NCBI GenBank assembly: GCA_017396005.1
Contig: JAFQNG010000055.1
Span: forward strand, 1-36,794
DNA length: 36,794 nt
DNA from: Desulfovibrio sp.
Lineage (GTDB): Bacteria > Desulfobacterota > Desulfovibrionia > Desulfovibrionales > Desulfovibrionaceae
Direction of reading: 5' to 3'
In this document: one piece after another, positions 1-8,220 of the stretch
How positions within the stretch are numbered: position 1 is the first letter of the stretch
How the letters are laid out: each line of letters starts with the position of its first letter
Made by a program: the position numbers and the translations under genes
The notes under the pieces: generated by a model
The model's database searches: none
The model's input: the letters and a program-made list of their open reading frames with translations, nothing else
Told to the model about the DNA's origin: nothing

Positions 1-1291
1 CGGCCTTGCGGTCTTCCTCACTGGCATAATCCATCAGGTATTCCGCAAAGGTAGAAAGAGCATTGGGCGCACACCTGGCCTTGATGAGGCCGGGCTTGGC
101 CAGGTCCATAAAGTCCTTGCCCGTACGGCCCAGGCGATAGCAGCCTGTGCAGAAAGAGGGAATGAAGCCGTGCTCGCCCAGGTCGCGTACCACTTCAGCC
201 AGACTGCGGTGATCGCCCAGCTGAAACTGTGCGGCTTCAAAGCGTTCGTCATCACTGTAGCCGCCGGGATTGGTACGGCTGCCTGCAGAAATCTGTGAAA
301 CGCCCAGCTCCAGCGTCTGACGACGGATGGTCGCATTCTCGCGCGTAGACATGATCAGCCCTGTATACGGCACAGCCAGACGCAGGATGGCCACAAGATT
401 GAGAAAATCCGCATCACTGACAGCATGGGGGGGCTGTGAAGCCATGTCCGAACCAATGGCAGGCTCCATACGCGGCACACTGATGGTATGACAACCCACA
501 CCAAAACGCTCTTCCAGATGATGGATGTGCTGCATGAGGGCCAGGGTCTCGAAACGCCAGTCATACAGACCGTACAGCAGGCCCATGCCCACATCATCTA
601 TGCCTGCCAGCATGGCCCGGTCAAAAGATGAGGCCCGCCAGTCAAAATCCCGCTTGGGGCCGGCCCTGTGCACCTCGGCATAGGTGGGCCGGTGATAACT
701 CTCCTGAAAAAGCTGAAAGGTGCCTATATTGCGGCCCTTGAGACGGGTAAAGTCTTCCACACTGAGGGGAGCGAGATTGACATTGATACGCCTGATGTTG
801 CTCCCACCCTCGCGCGCGGCATAAATGGTGTCAATGGCTTCCAGCACATAGTCGATGCCGCTGCCGGGGTAGGCCTCGCCCGCCACCATGAGTACACGCT
901 TATGCCCCTGACGCAGGATGATGCGTGTTTCTTCGGTGATCTCTTCCATGCTCAGGGCACGACGAGTCACTGCACTGTTGGTTTTGCGGAAAGCGCAGTA
1001 CAGACATTCGTTGGCACAGAGATTGGAGATATAGAGAGGTGCAAAGAGCACAATACGGTTGCCGTAGATCTCTTCCTTGACACGGCGTGCCGTCTCGTGC
1101 AGCTCCTGAGTCAGCTCCGGTGAGCGTACTGCCATAAGGGCAGCAGTCTCTTTCAAGTCAAGGCCCTGCAGCTCGCCGGCTTTGGCCAGTACATCGCGAA
1201 TACGCGCCGCATCTTCTTTTTGCGTGACAGCAAGAGCCGCCTCAATATGTGTTTCATCCAGCCAGACGGCCTTTGTATCTGCCTCGTGCAT
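1..1291 (-). CDS. hydG: [FeFe]-hydrogenase maturase HydG (3' end outside window)
   Basis: Radical-SAM enzyme that cleaves tyrosine to supply CO and cyanide for the diiron subcluster of the [FeFe]-hydrogenase H-cluster (family knowledge). My reading of the minus strand from an ATG at 1291 gives 430 open codons that run off the left edge. The N-terminal radical-SAM motif CANECLYC places cysteines at about residues 92, 96 and 99. Near the end of the visible part, FCTGCYRLGRTGKDF followed about 20 residues later by RCAPNALSTF matches the C-X2-C-X22-C auxiliary cluster that separates HydG from its relative ThiH. An AGGTGG ribosome binding site precedes the start. The gene follows the acyl-CoA ligase by 27 bases on the same strand, so it is probably cotranscribed with lipid-type genes, an odd setting for a hydrogenase maturase. 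No hydE, hydF or hydrogenase structural gene is in the window. Confidence 0.93.
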   Translation of the reverse strand, partial: MHEADTKAVWLDETHIEAALAVTQKEDAARIRDVLAKAGELQGLDLKETAALMAVRSPELTQELHETARRVKEEIYGNRIVLFAPLYISNLCANECLYCAFRKTNSAVTRRALSMEEITEETRIILRQGHKRVLMVAGEAYPGSGIDYVLEAIDTIYAAREGGSNIRRINVNLAPLSVEDFTRLKGRNIGTFQLFQESYHRPTYAEVHRAGPKRDFDWRASSFDRAMLAGIDDVGMGLLYGLYDWRFETLALMQHIHHLEERFGVGCHTISVPRMEPAIGSDMASQPPHAVSDADFLNLVAILRLAVPYTGLIMSTRENATIRRQTLELGVSQISAGSRTNPGGYSDDERFEAAQFQLGDHRSLAEVVRDLGEHGFIPSFCTGCYRLGRTGKDFMDLAKPGLIKARCAPNALSTFAEYLMDYASEEDRKA

Positions 1292-1318
1292 GACTTCCAC
1301 CTTTCAGTACCTGATATG

Positions 1319-2965
1319 TTAGTCCTGACAATCACATGTCGCAAGCATGGCAGCGCCCTGCTCACGCAATTTATAATGTAAGAGCTTACCTGTGGCCGTA
1401 TGCGGCAGTTCACTGACCAGTGTATAGAAGCGGGGACGTTTGTAGGCAGAAAGCATGGCATGCCCGGCGCAGTGGGCCTTGAGCTCCTCTATGGTCAGAC
1501 TGTCGTCGGCCGCTACCACATACGCTGCCACACACTGACCGTGCAGCCTGTCTGGCACACCAATGACAGCGCTTTCTGCCACCTTGGGGTGCTCATTGAG
1601 CACGGCTTCTATCTGGGGGGGATAAATATTTTCCCCGGCGCAAACGATCATGTCATCCCTGCGCCCCACCACTGTTACGCACTCCTGCTCATCCCAGGTG
1701 CCCAGATCACCAGTATAATGATAGCCCTTGTAAAAACGCTGTTCTGTCATGGATGGGTTGTTGACATAGCAGCAGGTAGACTTGGCAGGTGACTTGATGA
1801 TGATCTCGCCCACTTCCGTACCATCTCTGGCAACCATCTCGTCAGGCTCGCTGCGCCCTTCCCTCTTCAGGCGTATGACGCGCACGTCATCGTCTGTACA
1901 GGCCTGTCCGGCGCTGCCTGCCATCTCCGGCAGGTTGTAGGGACGCAAAAAGGTATTCCAGAACGTCTCTGTGGTGCCGTAGCCGTTGAAGATATTGGGG
2001 GTGAACAGATCCCTGTAGGATTCGCAGGCACTCTTTTCAAAGGGGCTGCCCATGGTGACGATGCCCCGCAGGGCCTCCAGGCGGGCCGGATTGCGCTCCT
2101 GCGCACGGGCCAGCAGGGCGATGATGGAGGGTACACCAATAAGAAAAGTAACCCCGTTTTCCTCAGCCAGGGTGAGGCAGCGCCGGGGATGGAATTCCCG
2201 TAGAATGACGGCTGCGCCCCCGGCATAGAGTACGGGCGTCAGACCACCCGAGTGCAGGCCACCACGATGGAACCAGGGGGTCATATTCATGGTCCGGTCA
2301 GTGGAGTTCAGCGGAAAGTGCATCATCACGTCATGGGCTGTAAGCACTTCATTGATATTGTTGATGGGCACAGCCTTGGCCCGGTTGGTAGTGCCTGATG
2401 TATAGAGCCTGGTGGTCTCATCATAGATATGCGGTCGTTCTCCAAGCACAGGATCACTCTCTGGCTGGCCCTGTCGATACACCTCAAACGGTATATGCCC
2501 GCTGTCGGCCTGGCCCTGCCCTGCTGCTACCAGCCTGGCAGGCCTGTGTGCTGCCATGGCAAGGGCCTGACGCACTGTGGCCGCATATTCCAGATCATAA
2601 ACAAAAACCCGTGGCCGGCTGTCATCAAGAATCAGGGCCAGCTCCCCCGCTGCAAGACGGTAGTTTACAGGGCAGCCCACAGCACCGGTCTTGTGCCCGG
2701 CCAGATAACAGAAAGCAAATTCCGCACTGTTGGGCAACAGATACATGAGTACCTGCCCCCTGCCCAGACCATCTGCCTGCAGCGCATGGGCCAGCTTATT
2801 GGCTTCTGCATTGAGTTCTCTGTAGGTCCACTGCCGCCTGTTGAGCGGGTCCAGCAGGGCCAGGTTTGCACCAAAACGCCCCACATTGCGTAAAAAACCG
2901 TTTAACCAGGTGAATTCATGCTCAAAAGTGTCTTTGAACATGGTCACATCGTAGGTGAAATCCAC
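1319..2965 (-). CDS. AMP-dependent acyl-CoA ligase (acyl-adenylate-forming family)
   Basis: ANL-superfamily enzyme of 548 residues, the usual length for fatty- or aryl-acyl-CoA ligases; it would activate a carboxylic acid as acyl-AMP and pass it to CoA or a carrier protein. Visible motifs in order are the phosphate-binding loop YTSGTTNRAKAV, the NGYGTTE motif, YTGDLG, the hinge GRRDDMIVCAGENIYP and the C-terminal catalytic-lysine region TATGKLLHYKL. The phosphate loop deviates from the usual SGTTGxPKG but keeps its lysine. The start is GTG at 2965, seven bases after CAGGAG. It sits 15 bases after the ketoacyl synthase, so the two probably act on the same acyl chain. The substrate cannot be read from the sequence. 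Confidence 0.88.
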   Translation of the reverse strand: MDFTYDVTMFKDTFEHEFTWLNGFLRNVGRFGANLALLDPLNRRQWTYRELNAEANKLAHALQADGLGRGQVLMYLLPNSAEFAFCYLAGHKTGAVGCPVNYRLAAGELALILDDSRPRVFVYDLEYAATVRQALAMAAHRPARLVAAGQGQADSGHIPFEVYRQGQPESDPVLGERPHIYDETTRLYTSGTTNRAKAVPINNINEVLTAHDVMMHFPLNSTDRTMNMTPWFHRGGLHSGGLTPVLYAGGAAVILREFHPRRCLTLAEENGVTFLIGVPSIIALLARAQERNPARLEALRGIVTMGSPFEKSACESYRDLFTPNIFNGYGTTETFWNTFLRPYNLPEMAGSAGQACTDDDVRVIRLKREGRSEPDEMVARDGTEVGEIIIKSPAKSTCCYVNNPSMTEQRFYKGYHYTGDLGTWDEQECVTVVGRRDDMIVCAGENIYPPQIEAVLNEHPKVAESAVIGVPDRLHGQCVAAYVVAADDSLTIEELKAHCAGHAMLSAYKRPRFYTLVSELPHTATGKLLHYKLREQGAAMLATCDCQD

Positions 2966-2980
2966 AACGCGTCTCCTGTG

Positions 2981-4216
2981 TCAGCCGGAATAGCTTGAAA
3001 CGATGATGCTGGAGTTTTGCCCGCCAAAACCCAGCGAATTGGACATGGCTGCCCGTATACATGCAGTGCGGGCCACATTGGGCACATAGTCCAGGTCACA
3101 GTCAGGGTCAGGCGTCTCCAGATTAAGAGTAGGCGGCAAAAGCCCTTCCTCCAGTGCCTTGATACAGGTAATGACTTCAGTCAGCCCCCCTGCCCCCATC
3201 AGATGACCGGTAGCTCCCTTGGTGGAGCTTACTGGCGGGGCTTCGCCCCTGCCGCCGAAAACGCTTTTTATGGCCAGTGTCTCAGCCTTGTCACCCAGTA
3301 CTGTGGAAGTGCCATGGGCATTAATATAGCCGATATCAGCCGGGGCCAGCCCTGCCCGCTGCAGGGCTTTGCGCATGCAGGCTGCTGCACCCTGGCCATC
3401 AGGGCAGGGGGCTGTGATATGATAGCCGTCCATGGTATTGCCCCATCCGGCCAGCACTGCCCGGATGCGTGCACCACGTGCAAGGGCATGCGACTCAGTT
3501 TCCAGCAGTATGGCCCCACCCCCCTCGCCGATAACAAAGCCGTCCCGCCCAAGGTCAAAGGGACGGCAGGCATGCTGAGGGTCATCGTTATGCCGTGACA
3601 GCGCTTTGGCCTGCGCCAGACTGGAGATGACAACAGGGCAGAGAATGCTCTCGCCGCCTGCAGCCAGCACGGCATCAGCCTCACCGGTCAGCAGCAGCAT
3701 GGCCGCCAGCATCAGGGCATCCCCCCCGGCAGAACAGGCCGTATTGACCGTGAGGCCCGGACCACGCATGCCATAGGTTATGGCCACATGGGCTGCGGCC
3801 ATATTGCCTATACTGGCAGGCACAAAACAGGGGCTGACCCTGGGCCGTCCGCCGTCAAAGGCCGTCTGTGTCTGTGCCGTAAGGCTGACCCCGCCCATGG
3901 CTGTACCCATGACCACACCCACACGTTCAGGGCAGTGTGCCACATGCAGTCCGCTTTCGCCCAGAGCCTGCTCTGCCGCTGCAAAGGCATACTGCATGAA
4001 CGGCGAAGAAGCCCGCTGTACGGCACGGGGCAATCGCCCTGCATCAAAACCGCGCACCTGGGCTGCCATACGCACAGGCAGAGCAGACACATCACAGCAG
4101 TCTATGGGGCCGATGCCGCAAATACCACCGACAAGATTTTTCCAGTAATCAGCCACATTCAGGCCCAGTGGGGTTATGGCCCCCATGCCTGTAATGACCA
4201 GGCGTTCTGCGCTCAT
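2981..4216 (-). CDS. Beta-ketoacyl-ACP synthase (KAS II/FabF-like)
   Basis: Condensing enzyme of 411 residues, typical for KAS II, which elongates an acyl chain with malonyl-ACP. The Cys-His-His catalytic triad is visible: the cysteine in NTACSAGGDA, the first histidine in NAHGTSTVLGD and the second in KGATGHLMGAGG. The N-terminus VITGMGAITPLG is the classical thiolase-fold start. The ATG at 4216 overlaps the transglycosylase stop by four bases, implying translational coupling. It is not beside fabD, fabG or acpP, and the next gene is an acyl-CoA ligase. A specialised acyl-chain role is therefore as likely as housekeeping fatty-acid synthesis; this is inference. Confidence 0.9.
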   Translation of the reverse strand: MSAERLVITGMGAITPLGLNVADYWKNLVGGICGIGPIDCCDVSALPVRMAAQVRGFDAGRLPRAVQRASSPFMQYAFAAAEQALGESGLHVAHCPERVGVVMGTAMGGVSLTAQTQTAFDGGRPRVSPCFVPASIGNMAAAHVAITYGMRGPGLTVNTACSAGGDALMLAAMLLLTGEADAVLAAGGESILCPVVISSLAQAKALSRHNDDPQHACRPFDLGRDGFVIGEGGGAILLETESHALARGARIRAVLAGWGNTMDGYHITAPCPDGQGAAACMRKALQRAGLAPADIGYINAHGTSTVLGDKAETLAIKSVFGGRGEAPPVSSTKGATGHLMGAGGLTEVITCIKALEEGLLPPTLNLETPDPDCDLDYVPNVARTACIRAAMSNSLGFGGQNSSIIVSSYSG

Positions 4217-5226
4217 GGCCGCTCCTTGCTCTGTTTAAGGCGCTTGAGAGACTCTGGCCTGTCTTCTGCCGACACCAGGTCAGCCAGGGCCAGGATGGTG
4301 TCAGCATAGACACGTGAATTATTGTAGCGCATCAGTATCTTTTGCTGCCGCTGCCGTGTCAGGCCCTTTTTCCAACCATGCCGGGACAGATAATTGGCCA
4401 GGCTTGCCACGGCATCATCCACCTGAAAAAGGTCTATCCTGCCATCGTTATTGCCGTCTGCTCCGTAAACAGAAATATTGGAAGGCATGAACTGGCACAG
4501 GCCCACAGCCCCGTAAATGGAACCGGGCAGATCACGGGGGTCACCCCCCTCCTGCAACAGGTGCTGCACTAGCGCCCGGCTTTCTCTGTACGCCCAGTCG
4601 GCCCGTTTGGACATGGTCGCGTCAAACCACTCTTGCCGGTTTTCATAGCCGGGCATTTTATCCAGCCAGTCGCTGATATCTTCCGGGCGACGGCTGACAG
4701 CCATGCTGGCCAGTGTATACAGCGCATTCTCACTGGTATCACTCAAAACCTTGCCTAGACGTGTTTCTACATACAAGAGGGCAGCCGCCACTGCAGCAGA
4801 CACGTGATACCGGGCCTGGGCCTGTCTGAACGCCGGAGCATGTGCGGCAATAAACTCCCGGCAAAGCCGGGCACTCCTGGTATTGACTACGTTCTTGTAA
4901 TATCGGGGGGCCGCCTTTCTGTCCGGCGCTTTGGCAAGAAATCTGCTTTTATACAATTCACGCATCTTGCGGCCCATGGGCGACTGACTGGGGACGGCAG
5001 GCAGGGTGGCAAGCAGAGCATCGACCCTGGGGCCGCTCAGACCATCCGCAGCAAGACGCCGGGCCAATGGCTGCCAGACCAGAGGCAAAGAGCCCCACCC
5101 TGATGGAGAGGAGCCCTGCCTGTCTGAAGTTTCCGCATGACTACAGACCGGAAACACACAGCAAAGAACTAAAAGCGTCACTAAGACTGCATGGAGCCGC
5201 TGCAGAAAAACCTGCCGCCCCAGCAC
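4213..5226 (-). CDS. MltB-family lytic murein transglycosylase
   Basis: Exported peptidoglycan-cleaving enzyme of 337 residues. A signal peptide occupies about residues 1-32, with a basic start followed by AVLVTLLVLCCVFPVCSHA. There is no clear lipobox, so it is probably periplasmic. The catalytic glutamate is in ALLYVETRLGKV, matching the VETRYG motif of MltB. The downstream GAVGLCQFMPSN segment and an Asp/Asn-rich GADGNNDGRIDLF stretch are also family hallmarks. The start is GTG at 5226, eight bases after CAGGAG, which lies inside the last codons of the upstream regulator. Only two bases separate the two genes, and the stop overlaps the ketoacyl synthase start. Confidence 0.88.
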   Translation of the reverse strand: MLGRQVFLQRLHAVLVTLLVLCCVFPVCSHAETSDRQGSSPSGWGSLPLVWQPLARRLAADGLSGPRVDALLATLPAVPSQSPMGRKMRELYKSRFLAKAPDRKAAPRYYKNVVNTRSARLCREFIAAHAPAFRQAQARYHVSAAVAAALLYVETRLGKVLSDTSENALYTLASMAVSRRPEDISDWLDKMPGYENRQEWFDATMSKRADWAYRESRALVQHLLQEGGDPRDLPGSIYGAVGLCQFMPSNISVYGADGNNDGRIDLFQVDDAVASLANYLSRHGWKKGLTRQRQQKILMRYNNSRVYADTILALADLVSAEDRPESLKRLKQSKERP

Positions 5227-5228
5227 AG

Positions 5229-5918
5229 TTACAACTCCTGCAGGGTCCAGACCACCCTGCCCAGCAGTCTCTGCTGCAGGAGGTCCGGCGAGAGGCGGGT
5301 TTCGGGAAAGCCCGGTGATTCTGAACGCAGCAGACAGACGTCCTCTGCGTTGTTCAAAAATATACGACGTAATACCAGGCCTTCACCCGGCATAAAAAGC
5401 GCATATATCGCTCCAGAGGTGATCACATCGCTTACTCTGCTCACCCCGAAAAAAGCGCCGGGCAGTACGCTCTGCCGCATATTGTCACCGTTCATGCGTA
5501 TCACCCGCCAGGTATCTGCCATAAAGGCTGCGGGCACGGCAATCTGCCCCAGGGGTATCAGCTCCGGTTGCGGGCCATCTGCATCATACCTGCAGGGCAT
5601 ATCATAAAACGTACAGATAATGCTTTTAATCATGTCACTGCTCTGCACACCGGCATCACCTGCCGCTGAAGGAGCATCCTGCGCCACATAGCCCTGTTCT
5701 GTGCGCAGATACATGGGGCCCTGACCGTACTTGAGCCAGTCAGGATTGAGGCCGAAATTTTCAAAAAGCTTCATGTACCAGTCGCCTGGCACCGAGTTCC
5801 TCCGCTTGGCATCAGAGATGCTTGACTGACGTATGCCCAAGGCTTCGGCCAGACGCATCTGCGTACGACAACTGGTAGCCTGCTGGATACGTTCATAAAT
5901 TTCCTTAAAGGAAGACAT
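5229..5918 (-). CDS. CI/LexA-like transcriptional regulator with S24-like C-terminus lacking the catalytic serine
   Basis: Protein of 229 residues. Residues of about 1-60 form an XRE/CI-type helix-turn-helix (MRLAEALGIRQSSISDAKRR). The C-terminal part from about residue 115 resembles the S24 peptidase fold of LexA/CI repressors. Where active repressors have GDSM it reads MNGDNM, and the usual catalytic Lys region reads GLVLRRIF, so both dyad residues appear replaced. Self-cleavage is therefore unlikely and it may respond to something other than RecA. I chose the ATG at 5918 because GGAG precedes it by seven bases and the helix-turn-helix starts directly after it; an in-frame ATG at 5951 overlaps hflC. 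It is the first of five closely spaced genes toward hydG. There is no adjacent phage, so this looks like a host regulator. Confidence 0.82.
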   Translation of the reverse strand: MSSFKEIYERIQQATSCRTQMRLAEALGIRQSSISDAKRRNSVPGDWYMKLFENFGLNPDWLKYGQGPMYLRTEQGYVAQDAPSAAGDAGVQSSDMIKSIICTFYDMPCRYDADGPQPELIPLGQIAVPAAFMADTWRVIRMNGDNMRQSVLPGAFFGVSRVSDVITSGAIYALFMPGEGLVLRRIFLNNAEDVCLLRSESPGFPETRLSPDLLQQRLLGRVVWTLQEL

Positions 5919-5950
5919 ATATTCTCCAAAGTGCGGCGCAGGCCGCACCA

Positions 5951-6799
5951 TTATTGTTGCATCTGCAGCAGGGGCACCTCGTTGGACAGCACCATCCTGC
6001 TGTTATCCTTAAAGGACTTGCGCATGGCCTCAAGCCAGCGCTGATAGCTGTAGAAATCAGGAGACTTGCTGTAGGCTTTGGCATAAACGGCAGCGGCCTG
6101 CGCATCACCCTTACCACGTTCCACCTGAGCTTCCCGCGCTGCTTCTGCCAGAATCAGAGCCCGCTGGCGGTCTGCATCAGAACGGATGCGCGTAGATTCT
6201 TCTTCCCCTTCTGAGCGATACTGCTTGGCCTGGCGCTCACGTTCGGCCCGCATACGGCCAAAGATGGCCCGCTGGTTTTCAGCCGGCAGGTCGGTACGCT
6301 TGATGCGCACATCAAGCACCTCTACGCCAAAAGGTTTCATCAGGTCAGAGACTTTCTTGGTTACTTCGGTCATGATGCTGGCCCGGTGCGATGACACTAC
6401 CTCTGTCAGGGTATAGGCACCCACAAGAGCACGCAACTGTGAGTAAACCACGTCATCCAGGCGGGCCTGAGCACCGGGGATGGTGCGCATGGTACGGTAG
6501 AACTGCAGGGGGTCTATGATCTTCCAGCGGGCGTAGTTATCCAGCACTATGGCCTTCTTGTCCACAGTGAAGGCATCACGGGAACGGGCTTCATAGTCCA
6601 GTACGCGTGAATCAAAATAGACCACCTTCTGAATGAAAGGCAGCTTGAAGTGCAGGCCGGGCCCATAGACTTCATCCAGGGGTTCACCCAGCTGCAGCAC
6701 CAGGGCTGTCTGCGTCTGATGGACGGTGAAAAAACTCTGGCTGGCCAGGAAGATAAAAATAATGACAGGGATGAGCCAAAAAATGGGGTTGCGCTGCAT
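5951..6799 (-). CDS. hflC: Membrane protease modulator HflC
   Basis: Stomatin/prohibitin-family protein of 282 residues that with HflK forms a cage around the FtsH protease in the inner membrane (family knowledge). A single N-terminal membrane segment spans about residues 7-25 (FWLIPVIIFIFLASQSFF). The SPFH core follows (HQTQTALVLQLGEP), then a long charged helix rich in Arg, Glu and Ala (residues about 185-240). The ATG at 6799 overlaps the hflK stop by one base (TAATG), so the two are translationally coupled. Confidence 0.94.
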   Translation of the reverse strand: MQRNPIFWLIPVIIFIFLASQSFFTVHQTQTALVLQLGEPLDEVYGPGLHFKLPFIQKVVYFDSRVLDYEARSRDAFTVDKKAIVLDNYARWKIIDPLQFYRTMRTIPGAQARLDDVVYSQLRALVGAYTLTEVVSSHRASIMTEVTKKVSDLMKPFGVEVLDVRIKRTDLPAENQRAIFGRMRAERERQAKQYRSEGEEESTRIRSDADRQRALILAEAAREAQVERGKGDAQAAAVYAKAYSKSPDFYSYQRWLEAMRKSFKDNSRMVLSNEVPLLQMQQ

Positions 6800-7977
6800 T
6801 ACTTCTTCTCCATGGGCTTCTGTACGGCCATGCCGGCCTTATGGGGAGCGGCCAGACCAGGCAGGGGCAGATAGGGCATCACACGTTCGGCAGAGCTGCC
6901 ATCCATGAGCACTTTTTCGCCAGAACGGGCAAGGATATCTTCTGCTGTTTCGTAATAAAGGCGCTGCTTGGTAACCTTGGGCGCTTTTTCGTATTCCTGA
7001 CGCAGGGCATCAAAGCGGGCGGCCTCACCCTGGGCAGTCTGCACACGGGTGGCCGTATAAGCTTCAGCCTGATTACGCATGGCGGCCGCCTGCCCCCGGG
7101 CCTTGGGCAGAATTTCGTTACGGTAGGCTTCGGCCTCGTTGATGATACGGCTTTTATCCTCACGAGCACTGGCTACATCCTTGAAAGCGTCGATGACTTC
7201 CTGCGGCGGATGCACATCTTGCAGTTGCACGGCAATAACCTGTATGCCTGCCCCATAGCGGTCAAGTATCTCCTGTAACAGTTGCGTAGCCTCGCTCTGT
7301 ATCTTCAGTTTGCCATCAGTAATGGCCGAATCTATCTGGCTGTTGCCGATGACCTCACGCATGGCCGCCTCAGCCGCATTACGTACCAGTGCAGTAGGTG
7401 CACTGACATTGAAAAGATACTTTACCGGATCGCCGATTTTATACTGTACGCTGAACTGTACATTGACGATATTTTCATCACCCGTAAGCATAGAGGCTTC
7501 TTCTGGCATACTGCGTACCTGCCCCTGCTGAAAGGTGGTACTCTGCCCTACAGAACGGAAACCAACCTCACTGCGTAAAACCTGAGTGACCTGTGGTTTG
7601 TAGACGGTTTCAATAGGCACGGGCCAGGCATAATGAGGGCCAGGGCCTTCGGTGCGGTTATACTTGCCAAAACGCAGCACCACACCCTGTTCATCAGGAT
7701 TGACGATATAGATACCAGAAAGCAGCCATGCGCCCACAAGACCCAGCAGAATCAGCAGGGCTAGCCGCCCCTGCGGCAGACGGAACTGCCGTATCCGCCT
7801 CTCACGCTGCCCCGGGCCATTGCTGCCCCCCTGGTTGAACATTCTGCGGCGTTCACCCAGTTCGGCTTCAGGCTCGTCGTCAGGAGCCTCGTCCGGCCTC
7901 GGAGCCGGTCGAAAAGAAGGGTTCTGCTTTTGCTGCCGCTGCCGATTTTCCTGTAGTTTATCCCAGTCCCAATTCAC
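6799..7977 (-). CDS. hflK: Membrane protease modulator HflK
   Basis: Partner of HflC, 392 residues. A basic, Gln- and Pro-rich cytoplasmic N-terminus of about 70 residues precedes one membrane segment (ALLILLGLVGAWLLSGIYIV). The SPFH domain then begins with VNPDEQGVVLRFGKYNRT, and an Ala/Gln/Arg-rich coiled coil covers about residues 265-340. It is first of the pair, in the standard hflK-hflC order. The start at 7977 begins MNWDWDKLQ, a common HflK opening. It is transcribed divergently from the pseudo-receiver gene at 8221. Confidence 0.94.
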   Translation of the reverse strand: MNWDWDKLQENRQRQQKQNPSFRPAPRPDEAPDDEPEAELGERRRMFNQGGSNGPGQRERRIRQFRLPQGRLALLILLGLVGAWLLSGIYIVNPDEQGVVLRFGKYNRTEGPGPHYAWPVPIETVYKPQVTQVLRSEVGFRSVGQSTTFQQGQVRSMPEEASMLTGDENIVNVQFSVQYKIGDPVKYLFNVSAPTALVRNAAEAAMREVIGNSQIDSAITDGKLKIQSEATQLLQEILDRYGAGIQVIAVQLQDVHPPQEVIDAFKDVASAREDKSRIINEAEAYRNEILPKARGQAAAMRNQAEAYTATRVQTAQGEAARFDALRQEYEKAPKVTKQRLYYETAEDILARSGEKVLMDGSSAERVMPYLPLPGLAAPHKAGMAVQKPMEKK

Positions 7978-8045
7978 GGAATATCTGTCCTTGCGTCAGG
8001 AGTACGGGCACAGAGCCCACAAAATATCCTATAACCGTCCTTTGA

Positions 8046-8074
8046 TAGATAAGACAGCAGCCATTCCAGGTCAA
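8046..8074 (-). promoter_or_regulatory. Candidate sigma-70 promoter for hflKC
   Basis: On the minus strand, TTGACC at 8069-8074 is followed by 17 bases and TATCTA at 8046-8051. The -35 matches 5 of 6 consensus bases and the -10 only 3 of 6. It lies about 70 bases upstream of the hflK start in the divergent intergenic region. Moderate to weak prediction. Confidence 0.35.
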
Positions 8075-8141
8075 GGAGTCCATGCGCCAGGGCAGAAGCA
8101 CCTCATGCATGCGACTGCCCTGTCACAGGCATACCAGCCCC

Positions 8142-8170
8142 TTGCCAGACGGCAAAAGCAGCCCTATGAT
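8142..8170 (+). promoter_or_regulatory. Candidate sigma-70 promoter for the pseudo-receiver gene
   Basis: TTGCCA at 8142-8147, a 17-base spacer and TATGAT at 8165-8170, each 5 of 6 to consensus, about 50 bases upstream of the ATG at 8221. The spacing is optimal. Confidence 0.55.
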
Positions 8171-8220
8171 AAGAGTTCACCCATTCATGACAGGGCTCTG
8201 CGCCGCAGCGAGAGAAACGT

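Noticed and set aside
5229-5918. Prophage remnant suggested by the CI-like regulator
   Set aside because: No integrase, cro, structural or lysis genes or att-like repeats nearby; the flanking genes are ordinary chromosomal genes in the same direction.
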